Shown here piece after piece: positions 34,993 to 43,643 of a stretch of 64,000 nucleotides of DNA; the stretch's first letter is position 1; every line of letters starts with the position of its first letter. Origin of the DNA: Emticicia agri (GTDB lineage: Bacteria > Bacteroidota > Bacteroidia > Cytophagales > Spirosomataceae); contig NZ_SEWF01000019.1 of NCBI RefSeq assembly GCF_004168285.1, positions 1 through 64,000 of the forward strand, read 5' to 3'. Both the position numbers and the translations under genes were made by a program. The notes beneath the pieces were generated by a model that was not told the DNA's origin, made no database searches, and was given only the letters and a program-made list of their open reading frames with translations.

Positions 34993-37512
34993 ATGTCTAA
35001 ACAATTATTTTCTTTTTACCTGATGCTTTACTTACTGTGTATGCACGCAGTGTCTTTTGCACAGAAGAAAACCTTTCTCTTTTCAGGAATAGTGAAAGAA
35101 GCAGGCACTAATCTGCCACTTGGAAATGCCAGTATCCTTTTTTCGGGTATGACAATTGGCGTCCAGACCGATTCATCGGGTTATTTTGGCTTGTATCTTC
35201 CGCCCAAAACGTATCAGATAACCATCAGAATGTTGGGGTATAAAATAAAAACCGATAGAATAGTTTTAGACCAGAACACTACTATTGAAGTAAGTCTGGA
35301 AAAAACTGAACGCCTGTTAGATGAAGTAGTGATTACAGCCGAAAAAGCAGATGCGAATGTGAATCGCACAATTATGGGGGTAGAGAAACTATCGGGTAAA
35401 ACTTTAAAAAAGTTGCCTAATCTGATGGGTGAGGCCGATGTAATCAGAAGTATCATGCTTTTGCCGGGTGTTTCAACTGTTGGCGAAGGAGCTTCAGGTT
35501 TTAATGTGAGAGGGGGCAATGTTGACCAAAACCTTGTTCTGCTTGATGGTGTACCACTTTTTAATACTTCTCACCTGTTTGGTTTTTTTACAGCCTTTAA
35601 TGCAGATATGGTTCAGGATATAAGTCTGTTTAAAGGCGGTATTCCATCAATGTATGGCGGTCGGGCTTCCTCGGTTTTAGATGTACGTTTACGAGAAGGG
35701 AATTTCGACAAATGGAGTTTACAGGGAGGCGTCGGCCCTATTTCAAGTCGGCTCCTAATAGAAGGCCCTTTGTGGAAAGGCAAAACCTCTGTTATTGCTG
35801 CCGCAAGAGGTTCATTATCTGATTTTTATCTGCGTTATTTTCCTAACGAAGCACTTAAACAAAGCAAGGCCAATTTTTACGATTTCAATATAAAAGTTAC
35901 CCATAAATTCGGCCAGAACCAACGCATTTCTTTATCCGCTTATGCCAGCAACGATGCCTTTAAATTTGGTCAGGATACAATGTATTTCTGGAATACAAGT
36001 AATGTCAGCTTAAAACACAATGCTTTAATCAATGGTAGGCTTGCACACAATTTCACAGCCTTTCTGAGTAAGTATAAATATGGTATTGAGGGACTAAGCG
36101 CACCCTATCAATACCAATGGCAACCCTCTATTGTACAGAAATCTATCAGAGAAGATTTAAGTTATGAGCTATCTAACAAAAGCAGATTAGACTTTGGTCT
36201 GGAGTTCAGCCAATATACAAACGATGCCGGAAGTCTTTCGCCTTCTACTGCAGAGTCAATCGTTAATAACTTCGCCATGCCTGTTGAGCAATCAAGAGAA
36301 ATGGCTGTTTATGTGGGGCATAGCATTGGCTTGGGAAAGGCTATTAGTTTAGATTATGGTCTTCGGTACGCCTATTATCAATTACTCGGTCCGGGCAAAT
36401 TTTATGATTATCAGTCAGGCATACCACGTGAGGTGGGGACTATTACAGATACTTTAAACTATAGAAAAGGCGCAATTATCCAATCGTATGGAGGTTTGGA
36501 ACCGCGTGTCTCTTTAGCTTTTAAATTAGACACTAATTTCTCTATCAAACTGGGGTACAACCGTATGCAGCAATTCATGCACCTGATTTCCAATACAATG
36601 GCTATTTCGCCCGCAGACCTCTGGAAAAACAGTAATCCACAAATACCCCAACAAATAGCCGACCAGTATTCGATAGGCTTTTTCAAGAATTTTGTAGGCC
36701 GTGAAAGCAATGTCTATGAAACCTCTCTGGAGGTTTACTACAAAGACCTCAAAAACGTAGTAGATTATATTGATGGTGCCTCACTTTACCTGAATCCAAC
36801 CATAGAAACCCAGCTATTAGTAGGCAAAGGTTATGCCTACGGGGCAGAGTTTTTTCTGAAAAAAGCCCGGGGTAAAAAACTGACTGGTTGGTTTTCTTAT
36901 ACCTACTCCCGAACATTCCGCCAGATTCCTGCTACCGAAAACCAGATATCAGCCAATTTCGGTTTAAGATTCCCTGCTAACTTCGACTCTCCTCATAATT
37001 TTAAACTGGTATTGAATAACCGATGGACAAAACGCATGACATTCAATGCCAATTTTACTTATAATACAGGTCGTCCTATTACCTATCCCAATGGCCGGTA
37101 TAAAATTATCGCATTCAGTGAGGTATATGACTACATGGTAAAAGTTGGACTAAACCCCAGAGCAGGGTTTGATAAAGGTACTTATGTATATAATGGTGCA
37201 GTTTATGAGTTTTTACAACCCACTACTATTTATCAGTTATTAGATGGGTATTCTACACCAAGTTTCACGCTCAGAAATGCTGAACGGATTCCTGACTATA
37301 TGCGCCTCGACTTAGGGATTACCATTGATGCCAAAGAGCAGAAAAAATGGCAGGGTAGCTGGAATTTTTCTATCTATAATATTCTCGCTCGTCAGAATGC
37401 CTATTCTATCTATTTTAAATCGGCCACAGGTTTGCGTACACAGGCTAAAACCTACAAACTTTCGGTTTTAGGGGCTGCTATTCCATCACTTACTTACAAT
37501 TTCAAATTCTGA
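34993..37512 (+). CDS. TonB-dependent receptor with CarboxypepD_reg-like N-domain
   Basis: An 839-residue product with a signal peptide (MSKQLFSFYLMLYLLCMHAVSFAQ). A carboxypeptidase-regulatory-like domain follows (FSGIVKEAGTNLPLGNASI ... IGVQTDSSGYFGLYLPP). The plug starts near residue 110 (LDEVVITAEKADANVNRTIMG) and has GFNVRGGNVDQNLVLLDGVP and MYGGRASSVLDVRLREG. The rest is the barrel, ending PSLTYNFKF. It is shorter than SusC and lacks the VVVGYG motif, so it belongs to the other large TonB-receptor group that pairs with DUF4249 lipoproteins rather than SusD. Its stop overlaps the start of the DUF4249 gene (TGATG). Substrate unknown. Confidence 0.92.
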   Translation: MSKQLFSFYLMLYLLCMHAVSFAQKKTFLFSGIVKEAGTNLPLGNASILFSGMTIGVQTDSSGYFGLYLPPKTYQITIRMLGYKIKTDRIVLDQNTTIEVSLEKTERLLDEVVITAEKADANVNRTIMGVEKLSGKTLKKLPNLMGEADVIRSIMLLPGVSTVGEGASGFNVRGGNVDQNLVLLDGVPLFNTSHLFGFFTAFNADMVQDISLFKGGIPSMYGGRASSVLDVRLREGNFDKWSLQGGVGPISSRLLIEGPLWKGKTSVIAAARGSLSDFYLRYFPNEALKQSKANFYDFNIKVTHKFGQNQRISLSAYASNDAFKFGQDTMYFWNTSNVSLKHNALINGRLAHNFTAFLSKYKYGIEGLSAPYQYQWQPSIVQKSIREDLSYELSNKSRLDFGLEFSQYTNDAGSLSPSTAESIVNNFAMPVEQSREMAVYVGHSIGLGKAISLDYGLRYAYYQLLGPGKFYDYQSGIPREVGTITDTLNYRKGAIIQSYGGLEPRVSLAFKLDTNFSIKLGYNRMQQFMHLISNTMAISPADLWKNSNPQIPQQIADQYSIGFFKNFVGRESNVYETSLEVYYKDLKNVVDYIDGASLYLNPTIETQLLVGKGYAYGAEFFLKKARGKKLTGWFSYTYSRTFRQIPATENQISANFGLRFPANFDSPHNFKLVLNNRWTKRMTFNANFTYNTGRPITYPNGRYKIIAFSEVYDYMVKVGLNPRAGFDKGTYVYNGAVYEFLQPTTIYQLLDGYSTPSFTLRNAERIPDYMRLDLGITIDAKEQKKWQGSWNFSIYNILARQNAYSIYFKSATGLRTQAKTYKLSVLGAAIPSLTYNFKF

Positions 37513-38579
37513 TGAAAAAGATATTTCTGTTTTTATTCCTGATAGGCTGGCTGACTTCATGCGAAACTGAATTAACTGACTTTGAAGCAAGCAACCAGAC
37601 TAATGCGATTGTGGTATACGGAGAGGTGAATAATCTTTCAGGGCCTTATCATGTACGATTGAATACAACTACTGCTTACGACCCATATGATGTTTCAGAG
37701 TATCTGGGTAAACCCATAACCAATGCGCAGGTAAAAATTGTAGATGGCTCGGGTAATATCTACGACATGGCAGAAGTACAAGCAGGTTATTACGAAGCAT
37801 CACCCATGTTTAAAGGATTAGTAGGGCAAAAATACCAACTAAAAATAACAACAAGCGATGGCAAAGCCATTGAGTCTGATTTGGTTGAACTAAAAGCCCC
37901 CGCTGTGTTCAACAAGTTTGATTATACCTTTGTAAATGCTGAAAAAGCGCTTGATATGAAGTTTAATGTAACGGCAGAGATACAAGACCCGGCAGCAACA
38001 GAAGATTATTATTTCATCAAACGTCAGGATTTTATCCAGTTTCTTACTACCTGCCCTGAACCGCCGCCGCCACCTGCTCCCGTACCTATTTGTTACTCCA
38101 AATGTTGGCGGGCACCTTTCAATAGCCAACCTGTATTGCTCAAAGATTTTCTGGTAAATGGCAGAAATATTCCGATACCGATAGGTAGTGTCGATTATAA
38201 AGATTATACAGATTGGATTATCCAGTTAGATATTTATTCGGTCTCTAAAACCATTTATAATTACTGGCAAAGACTTGAAGACCAAAGAAATGTTGGGGGT
38301 GGAATCTTTGATAAAATACCTGCACAAATTGTAGGAAATCTGACATGTACATCAGACCCTCGTCAGGAAGTTTTAGGAGCATTTGTAGTGGGAGGAGTAA
38401 ACAAGCAACGTCTATCTATTGACCGTTTTACTAATATTCCGACTGATGCGTATCAGAAAATGGTGGCAGATATTGGTATTTTCGATTATCGTTATTCAAA
38501 ACTGAAACTCTGGGATTGCCAGTCTGCCGGATGGATTGAATACAATATTGGGCATAACCTGCCTCCTTTGTTGCAATGA
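37512..38579 (+). CDS. DUF4249 lipoprotein, partner of the TonB receptor
   Basis: A 355-residue product. The lipobox WLTSC gives Cys17. The ATG shares one base with the upstream TonB-receptor stop. The mature part starts with a beta domain of the DUF4249 type (NAIVVYGEVNNLSGPYHVRLN, then GKPITNAQVKIVDGSGN). A proline-rich patch with three Cys lies near residues 175-200 (CPEPPPPPAPVPICYSKCW) and a further CxxxxR segment near 275 (NLTCTSDPRQEVLGAF). DUF4249 proteins are found next to this class of TonB receptor across Bacteroidota and are thought to be its surface lipoprotein, although no structure or ligand is known to me. The pair ends in a strong bidirectional hairpin. Confidence 0.88.
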   Translation: MKKIFLFLFLIGWLTSCETELTDFEASNQTNAIVVYGEVNNLSGPYHVRLNTTTAYDPYDVSEYLGKPITNAQVKIVDGSGNIYDMAEVQAGYYEASPMFKGLVGQKYQLKITTSDGKAIESDLVELKAPAVFNKFDYTFVNAEKALDMKFNVTAEIQDPAATEDYYFIKRQDFIQFLTTCPEPPPPPAPVPICYSKCWRAPFNSQPVLLKDFLVNGRNIPIPIGSVDYKDYTDWIIQLDIYSVSKTIYNYWQRLEDQRNVGGGIFDKIPAQIVGNLTCTSDPRQEVLGAFVVGGVNKQRLSIDRFTNIPTDAYQKMVADIGIFDYRYSKLKLWDCQSAGWIEYNIGHNLPPLLQ

Positions 38580-38621
38580 TAAAAGCCCCCAGCCCCTGAA
38601 GGGGTGTTTTTATCATTGCAA
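38571..38621. terminator. Long bidirectional terminator hairpin overlapping a stop codon
   Basis: TTGCAATGATAAAA (38571-38584) pairs perfectly with TTTTATCATTGCAA (38608-38621). An inner CCCC-TGAA-GGGG stem (38593-38604) tips the structure. The TGA stop of the DUF4249 gene lies in the left arm. The stop of the minus-strand HxlR gene is two bases past the right arm, so the hairpin can serve both genes. Confidence 0.85.
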
Positions 38622-38622
38622 T

Positions 38623-38961
38623 TCAGGTAGACATTATTTTTTCTCTATGATGCTGCCCCCATTTTTCCATCGCATTTAATACCTCGTCGAGCGTTTCGCT
38701 ATAGGGTGTTAGTGCATATTCAACCGTAATAGGTTTGGTATCAAGAACCGTACGGCTCACCAGGCCATTCATTTCCATTTCCTGCAATTCTTTCGACAAT
38801 ATTCTGGGTGAAATATCTGCTTCTCTTGATAATTCACGAAATCTCCGCTTCCCACGTCTTAATATCGTAAGTAATACCAGTTTCCATTTGCCACCTACTA
38901 CATCTAATGTATCTCTTACGGCCAGTCTTGCTTTTCTGCAAGATTCGTCTGTATGTACCAT
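38623..38961 (-). CDS. HxlR-family winged-helix regulator
   Basis: A 112-residue product, full length for the family. The N-terminal Cys8 (HTDESCRKAR) is in the position of the redox-sensing Cys of HypR/YodB-type members. The HxlR core is clear: LDVVGGKWKLVLLTILRRGKRRFRELSRE, then ISPRILSKELQEMEMNGLVSR and PITVEYALTPYSETLD. It acts as a dimeric DNA-binding regulator, often sensing quinones, aldehydes or disulfide stress. It diverges from a pirin gene. A 14-bp direct repeat lies just upstream of its own start, a natural autoregulatory site. Confidence 0.92.
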   Translation of the reverse strand: MVHTDESCRKARLAVRDTLDVVGGKWKLVLLTILRRGKRRFRELSREADISPRILSKELQEMEMNGLVSRTVLDTKPITVEYALTPYSETLDEVLNAMEKWGQHHREKIMST

Positions 38962-38963
38962 AG

Positions 38964-38995
38964 TATCCTTTTTGTAATCGCTATCCTTTTTGTAA
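38964..38995. promoter_or_regulatory. 14-bp direct repeat, probable HxlR operator
   Basis: TATCCTTTTTGTAA occurs at 38964-38977 and again, identical, at 38982-38995 (18-bp period). It begins three bases upstream of the HxlR ATG and faces the divergent pirin gene. Tandem sites next to the regulator gene are expected for HxlR proteins, which often bind direct or imperfect repeats. Confidence 0.6.
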
Positions 38996-39061
38996 CAGAT
39001 AACAAATGTATAGCATATATTTCAGAAATTTGCATTGTGAACATGTTTAAATTTTAAACCA

Positions 39062-39237
39062 ATGCCAAAGAAAATAAACAAAATTGAGGGTTAGGGCTTA
39101 TCTATAACCTGCAACATCAGCAACCCATTCTAATAGCTGTTGTTGTACAGGTCTTAGTCTGTATAGCTTTTATGTTACATTATCCGACTGTTCTGCAGCA
39201 ATTATTTCCGGCTGCACAAATTATAGTTAAACAATAA
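39062..39237 (+). pseudogene. Possible broken small membrane-protein gene ahead of pirin
   Basis: ATG at 39062 opens MPKKINKIEG and stops at 39092-39094. From 39088 another frame runs 49 codons to TAA at 39235-39237 and reads GLGLIYNLQHQQP, a hydrophobic stretch ILIAVVVQVLVCIAFML, then HYPTVLQQLFPAAQIIVKQ. Adding one G to the GGG at 39088-39090 would join them into a ~58-residue one-span protein. It would end 14 bases before the pirin ATG. No start codon exists in the second frame alone. A chance open frame of this length is possible, so this is a tentative call. Confidence 0.3.
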
Positions 39238-39251
39238 TAAATGTTAAAACA

Positions 39252-40127
39252 ATGAAACAGAGAACCATAGAACAAATAATCATACCTGAAGCCCATCAGG
39301 GCTTTTTAGGTGAGGGTCATACAGCAAAAGCATTAATTGACGGGAAGAATTTTGTAAATACTGACCCCTTTATTCTCCTGATGGACGACGCCCTGAATCT
39401 TCCGGGTGGTAAACCTGTGGGCGGGCCTCACCCACATGCAGGCTTTGAAACTGTAACACTTGTATTGAAAGGCGATGAAAAAGACTGGCACACCGGTAGC
39501 CTTGAATTAATGACTGCCGGCAAAGGCATTATTCATACAGAAGAAATCTCTGGTAAGGTTAATATGCACATTCTACAATTATGGCTGGCTTTACCCCCCG
39601 AAAAAAGATGGATAGAGCCTTTGTGGCAACAGATTTTGTTAGAAGATGTGCCTACACTAAAAACCGACCAGACCGAAATCAGGGTTTACAGTGGTAGTAG
39701 CCAGGCATTACAATTACCTCTGCAAAACCATACGCCTTTTACACTGATAGACTTTAAGTTAGGGAAAAGTATAGTAACAGAACAGGAAATCCCTGCTGAA
39801 TACAATGGCTTTATCTATGTATTAGCGGGTGATATAATCGTTGGGAAAAACAAAATTACTCAGGGTCAGGTTGAGTGGTTAGATAAAAGCCATGAATCGG
39901 GCGAAAGTAACCTAACATTCACATCAGGCGAACAGGGCGCAAGGTTTGTATTGTATGCAGGAAAGCCGCACAAAACCCCTATCGTGAGTTATGGTCCTTT
40001 TATTGGAGATATGAATAAAGACATTATACGCTTGTATAATGAATATCATGCCGGACAGATGCCTCATCTGAACAGCCTGCCCGAAAGCCGCAAAATGTGG
40101 CACCGTAAAGCAGAAGCACTTATTTAA
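39252..40127 (+). CDS. Pirin family bicupin protein
   Basis: A 291-residue product. The N-terminal cupin carries the pirin metal motif: GPHPHAGFETVTLVLKGDEKDWHTGS supplies two His, and GKGIIHTEE the third His and the Glu. The second cupin (about 150-245) contains HTPFTLIDFKLGKS and YVLAGDIIVGKNKI. The C-terminal helix (GQMPHLNSLPE) is the usual cap. Pirins bind iron and some are quercetinases or redox-responsive regulators. The gene is divergent from an HxlR regulator with tandem repeats in between, an association common in bacteria that suggests control by electrophile or redox stress. It is followed by a clear terminator. Confidence 0.92.
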   Translation: MKQRTIEQIIIPEAHQGFLGEGHTAKALIDGKNFVNTDPFILLMDDALNLPGGKPVGGPHPHAGFETVTLVLKGDEKDWHTGSLELMTAGKGIIHTEEISGKVNMHILQLWLALPPEKRWIEPLWQQILLEDVPTLKTDQTEIRVYSGSSQALQLPLQNHTPFTLIDFKLGKSIVTEQEIPAEYNGFIYVLAGDIIVGKNKITQGQVEWLDKSHESGESNLTFTSGEQGARFVLYAGKPHKTPIVSYGPFIGDMNKDIIRLYNEYHAGQMPHLNSLPESRKMWHRKAEALI

Positions 40128-40140
40128 GCAAGTATTATAA

Positions 40141-40173
40141 TCAGAGTGTCAGCAATGGCACTCTGACTTTTTT
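40141..40173 (+). terminator. Terminator after pirin
   Basis: TCAGAGTGTC (40141-40150) pairs with GGCACTCTGA (40157-40166) including one G-U pair; the loop has 6 bases. It is followed by CTTTTTT. Confidence 0.85.
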
Positions 40174-40255
40174 AAAACCTATCTTCAAATTATCTCCTTT
40201 CTTCTCCGCTCTTTATCAGCTCATCTACTGTCAGGCTAAACCACACAAAGTATAT

Positions 40256-40279
40256 ACAATAGAAATCGATTTCTATTGT
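40256..40279. promoter_or_regulatory. Perfect 24-bp palindrome upstream of CRTAC1-like copy C
   Basis: ACAATAGAAATC (40256-40267) is followed with no spacer by its exact reverse complement (40268-40279). It lies 26 bases before the ATG at 40306. There is no T-run and the stem has no loop, so it fits a DNA operator better than a terminator. It is not repeated elsewhere in the window. Confidence 0.6.
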
Positions 40280-40305
40280 TATTTTTACAGGCTTATATTT
40301 ATCTG

Positions 40306-43300
40306 ATGACAAAATCGCTGTTTTATTGCTTGTTTCTGACCGTGCTGCTTTCATGCAAAGAGCGTTCGCAGGATTACTTATTTGAGTCTCTTGAGGCTTC
40401 TCAAACGGGTATCGACTTCATGAATAAAATTGAAGATACTCCCGAAATGAATATCATCAATTACCGCAATTTCTACAATGGCGCAGGCGTAGCCATAGGC
40501 GATGTGAATAACGATGGGTTTGCAGATGTCTATCTGACGGCCAATCAGGGAGAGAATAAATTGTATCTGAATAAAGGCAAAAAAGACGGCAGTTCTTTTC
40601 AGTTTGAAGATATTACCAAACAAGCCGGTGTAAGTGGTACCAAAGCCTGGAGCACGGGCGTAACCTTTGCCGACGTGAATGGTGATGGTCTATTAGATAT
40701 TTATGTATGTAATTCAGGTGAATTACGGAATGATACCCGAGGCAATGAGTTGTTCATCAATCAGGGCGTAGGACAGAATGGTATTCCGTCGTTTAAGGAA
40801 ATGGCAGTAGAATACGGGCTATTTGATGGAGGCTACTCTACACATGCCGCTTTTTTTGACTATGACCGTGATGGAGATTTAGACATGTATCTGCTCAACA
40901 ATAGTTTTATACAGGTCAATAAACTGCAATACCAGAACCTACGTACCCAGCGAGACCCCTTAGGCGGACATAAATTATTCAGAAACGATAATAATAAATT
41001 TACCGATGTAAGTGAGCAGGCAGGTATTTACGGTAGCCTGATTGGGTTTGGTCTGGGTATAACCGTAGGAGATGTAAATAATGACAACTGGTTAGATATT
41101 TATATCTCTAACGATTTTTATGAGCGTGATTATCTCTACATCAATCAGAAAAACGGCACTTTTAAAGAAGTAGTAAAAGAATCAATGGGGCATATAAGCC
41201 TTAATTCTATGGGTGCTGATATTGGAGATATTAATAACGACGGACAACCGGATATTTTTGTAACCGATATGTTGCCCAATGACGACTATCGCCTGAAAAC
41301 TACGTCAAGTTTCGAAACCTATGAATTAGAACAAATAAAAGTACAAAGAGATTTCTACCATCAATACACCCGCAATACCCTACAACTCAATAATGGCGAC
41401 AACCGTAATGGGGTACCAACTTTCAGTGAAATAGCTGCACTTTCGGGCATTTATTCTACTGATTGGAGCTGGGGAGCTTTAATTTTCGACATGGATAACG
41501 ATGGCATGAAAGACATTTTTGTAGCCAATGGAATTATCCATGACCTTACTGACCAGGATTTTATCAGTTTTCTGGCAGATAAGAACACTGTACCTCAGAT
41601 GCTCGACCAGAATGGCAAACTCAATATCAATAAAATGGTTGAGAAAATGCCCTCTCAACCCATTGCCAATTATGCTTTTCAGAATAAGGGGAATCTGAAA
41701 TTTGAAAATAAAGCACCAGACTGGGGTTTAGGTGAGCCCGGTTTTTCGAATGGTGCTGCCTACGGGGATTTAGACAATGACGGCGACCTTGATTTGATAG
41801 TGAATAATAACAATATGCCACTATCGATTTACAGAAACAACGCTGTTGAAAAACTGAAAAAGCATTTCTTAAGGGTTAATTTAAAGGGCATCGACAAAAA
41901 TACTTTGGGCATCGGGGCAAAAGTATATCTGTATCAGCAAGGCAAAATGCAGTTTTTACAATCTATGCCCAATCACGGCTTCCAGTCTTCGAGCGACCAT
42001 ATCTTGGTTTTTGGTTTAGGCAATAACCCGACCATTGACTCGCTGACAGTTATATGGCAGAATGATAAAAAACAAACCATCAAAAGCCCAAAAGCTGATA
42101 CTGATTTGGTATTGGAGCAAAAAAATGCCAATGAAACTTATATAGTTAAACCACCTGTTGCTACGAGGTATTTTGCTGATATAAGTGAGCAATCAGGTTT
42201 AAATTTTACGCATGCAGAAAATGGGTTTGTTGACTATAACAGAGACGCCACGCTTAAACAAATGTACTCCAGAGAAGGACCTGCTTTAGCCGTAGGTGAT
42301 GTCAATGGCGATGGACTGGAAGACGTTTATTTAGGGGCTGCACTTAATTCTACCGGACAATTATTCTTACAGAACCGTACAGGAAACTTCCAGTTATCTA
42401 AACAAAGCATTTTCAGTGCCAATCCGCATGCTGACGAAGTTGCAGCTATTTTCTTTGATGCTGATGGAGACAAAGACCTTGATTTGTATATCGCCACCGG
42501 AGGTAATGAGTTTCCGAAAGATAACCTTTCCCTTGCTGATTATATATATATCAACGACGGCAAAGGCAATTTCTCTTCGGGCACTTTACCTGCACTCTAC
42601 GAAAACAATTCATGTGTTGTAGCGGCAGATTTCGACAAAGATGGTGATGAAGACCTGTTTGTAGGCTCTCGTATGATAAGCGCCCAATACGGTAAAAGCC
42701 CCGATAGCTATCTATTAAAAAACGATGGAAAAGGCAAATTTACCCCCGAAAATTTAGGGGAGATAGGCATGATAACTGACGCTTCGTGGGTTGATATTGA
42801 TAAGGATGGTTGGCCTGATTTGGTATTGGCAGGCGACTGGATGCCTATAAGTATTCTCAAAAATCAGAAAGGAAAAATTTCTCCTACACCTCTACCTATA
42901 ACCGACTCAGCAGGATGGTGGAATACGATTAAAGTGGCCGACATAGATAATGATGGTGACCCCGATTTAATTGTAGGTAATCTGGGGCTTAACTCCAAAT
43001 TAACTGCCTCTAAAGACCAACCTGCCATGCTTTGTGTCAATGATTTTGATAAAAACGGGCTGGTAGAGCAATTGATTTGTGTGTATAACAATGGCAAATT
43101 AGTACCACTCATGCAAAAGCCTGATTTGCAAAGGGTTATCCCGTCCATCAAAGAGCGATTTGTGTATCATAAAGACTATGCCAATAAGTCGGTTGATGAA
43201 ATATTTACCAGTGCACAAAAAGAAGGCATGATTGAAAAAACTGTGGTTAATCCGCAAACTTCTTTCTTTATCAACGATGGTAAAGGCAATTTCAGCATCG

Positions 43301-43614
43301 TTCCTTTACCCATAGAAGTACAGTTTTCTCCGGTATATGGCATTGAAACCTGTGATTACGACCATGATAATAAATTAGATATTATCCTGACCGGAAACTT
43401 CTTTGATGTACTACCCGAAATTGGCCGTTATGATAGTAATCATGGGCTGGTTTTACATGGCAAAGGGCAAGGAAAATTTGAAGTACTGAAATCAAAAGAT
43501 ACAGGTTTTTTCAGTACCGGACAGGTACGCCGAATGAAAATAGTAAAGGGAGCTAAGAAAAATATGTTAATTTTGGCGAAAAATAACGATAAGGTTCAAG
43601 TAATCGGTTTTTGA
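40306..43614 (+). CDS. CRTAC1-like VCBS/FG-GAP and ASPIC/UnbV lipoprotein, copy C
   Basis: A 1102-residue product from the ATG at 40306; the longer frame starts only with TTG at 40276. The lipobox TVLLSC gives Cys17. Copy C is closest to copy A: shared blocks include NYRNFYNGAGVAIGDVNNDG, YINQKNGTFKE and GLGEPGFSNGAAYGDLDNDG. FG-GAP blades are rich in DxNxDG/DxDxDG loops. The ASPIC/UnbV domain lies near 519-600 (LRVNLKGIDKNTLGIGAKV ... NHGFQSSSDHILVFGLG). It stands 5.5 kb from its relatives, behind a perfect 24-bp palindrome, and is followed after 29 bases by a flippase gene. Surface-exposed lipoprotein by inference; ligand unknown. Confidence 0.92.
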   Translation: MTKSLFYCLFLTVLLSCKERSQDYLFESLEASQTGIDFMNKIEDTPEMNIINYRNFYNGAGVAIGDVNNDGFADVYLTANQGENKLYLNKGKKDGSSFQFEDITKQAGVSGTKAWSTGVTFADVNGDGLLDIYVCNSGELRNDTRGNELFINQGVGQNGIPSFKEMAVEYGLFDGGYSTHAAFFDYDRDGDLDMYLLNNSFIQVNKLQYQNLRTQRDPLGGHKLFRNDNNKFTDVSEQAGIYGSLIGFGLGITVGDVNNDNWLDIYISNDFYERDYLYINQKNGTFKEVVKESMGHISLNSMGADIGDINNDGQPDIFVTDMLPNDDYRLKTTSSFETYELEQIKVQRDFYHQYTRNTLQLNNGDNRNGVPTFSEIAALSGIYSTDWSWGALIFDMDNDGMKDIFVANGIIHDLTDQDFISFLADKNTVPQMLDQNGKLNINKMVEKMPSQPIANYAFQNKGNLKFENKAPDWGLGEPGFSNGAAYGDLDNDGDLDLIVNNNNMPLSIYRNNAVEKLKKHFLRVNLKGIDKNTLGIGAKVYLYQQGKMQFLQSMPNHGFQSSSDHILVFGLGNNPTIDSLTVIWQNDKKQTIKSPKADTDLVLEQKNANETYIVKPPVATRYFADISEQSGLNFTHAENGFVDYNRDATLKQMYSREGPALAVGDVNGDGLEDVYLGAALNSTGQLFLQNRTGNFQLSKQSIFSANPHADEVAAIFFDADGDKDLDLYIATGGNEFPKDNLSLADYIYINDGKGNFSSGTLPALYENNSCVVAADFDKDGDEDLFVGSRMISAQYGKSPDSYLLKNDGKGKFTPENLGEIGMITDASWVDIDKDGWPDLVLAGDWMPISILKNQKGKISPTPLPITDSAGWWNTIKVADIDNDGDPDLIVGNLGLNSKLTASKDQPAMLCVNDFDKNGLVEQLICVYNNGKLVPLMQKPDLQRVIPSIKERFVYHKDYANKSVDEIFTSAQKEGMIEKTVVNPQTSFFINDGKGNFSIVPLPIEVQFSPVYGIETCDYDHDNKLDIILTGNFFDVLPEIGRYDSNHGLVLHGKGQGKFEVLKSKDTGFFSTGQVRRMKIVKGAKKNMLILAKNNDKVQVIGF

Positions 43615-43643
43615 GAATCCTCTCACTCCCCTGAAATTAACAC

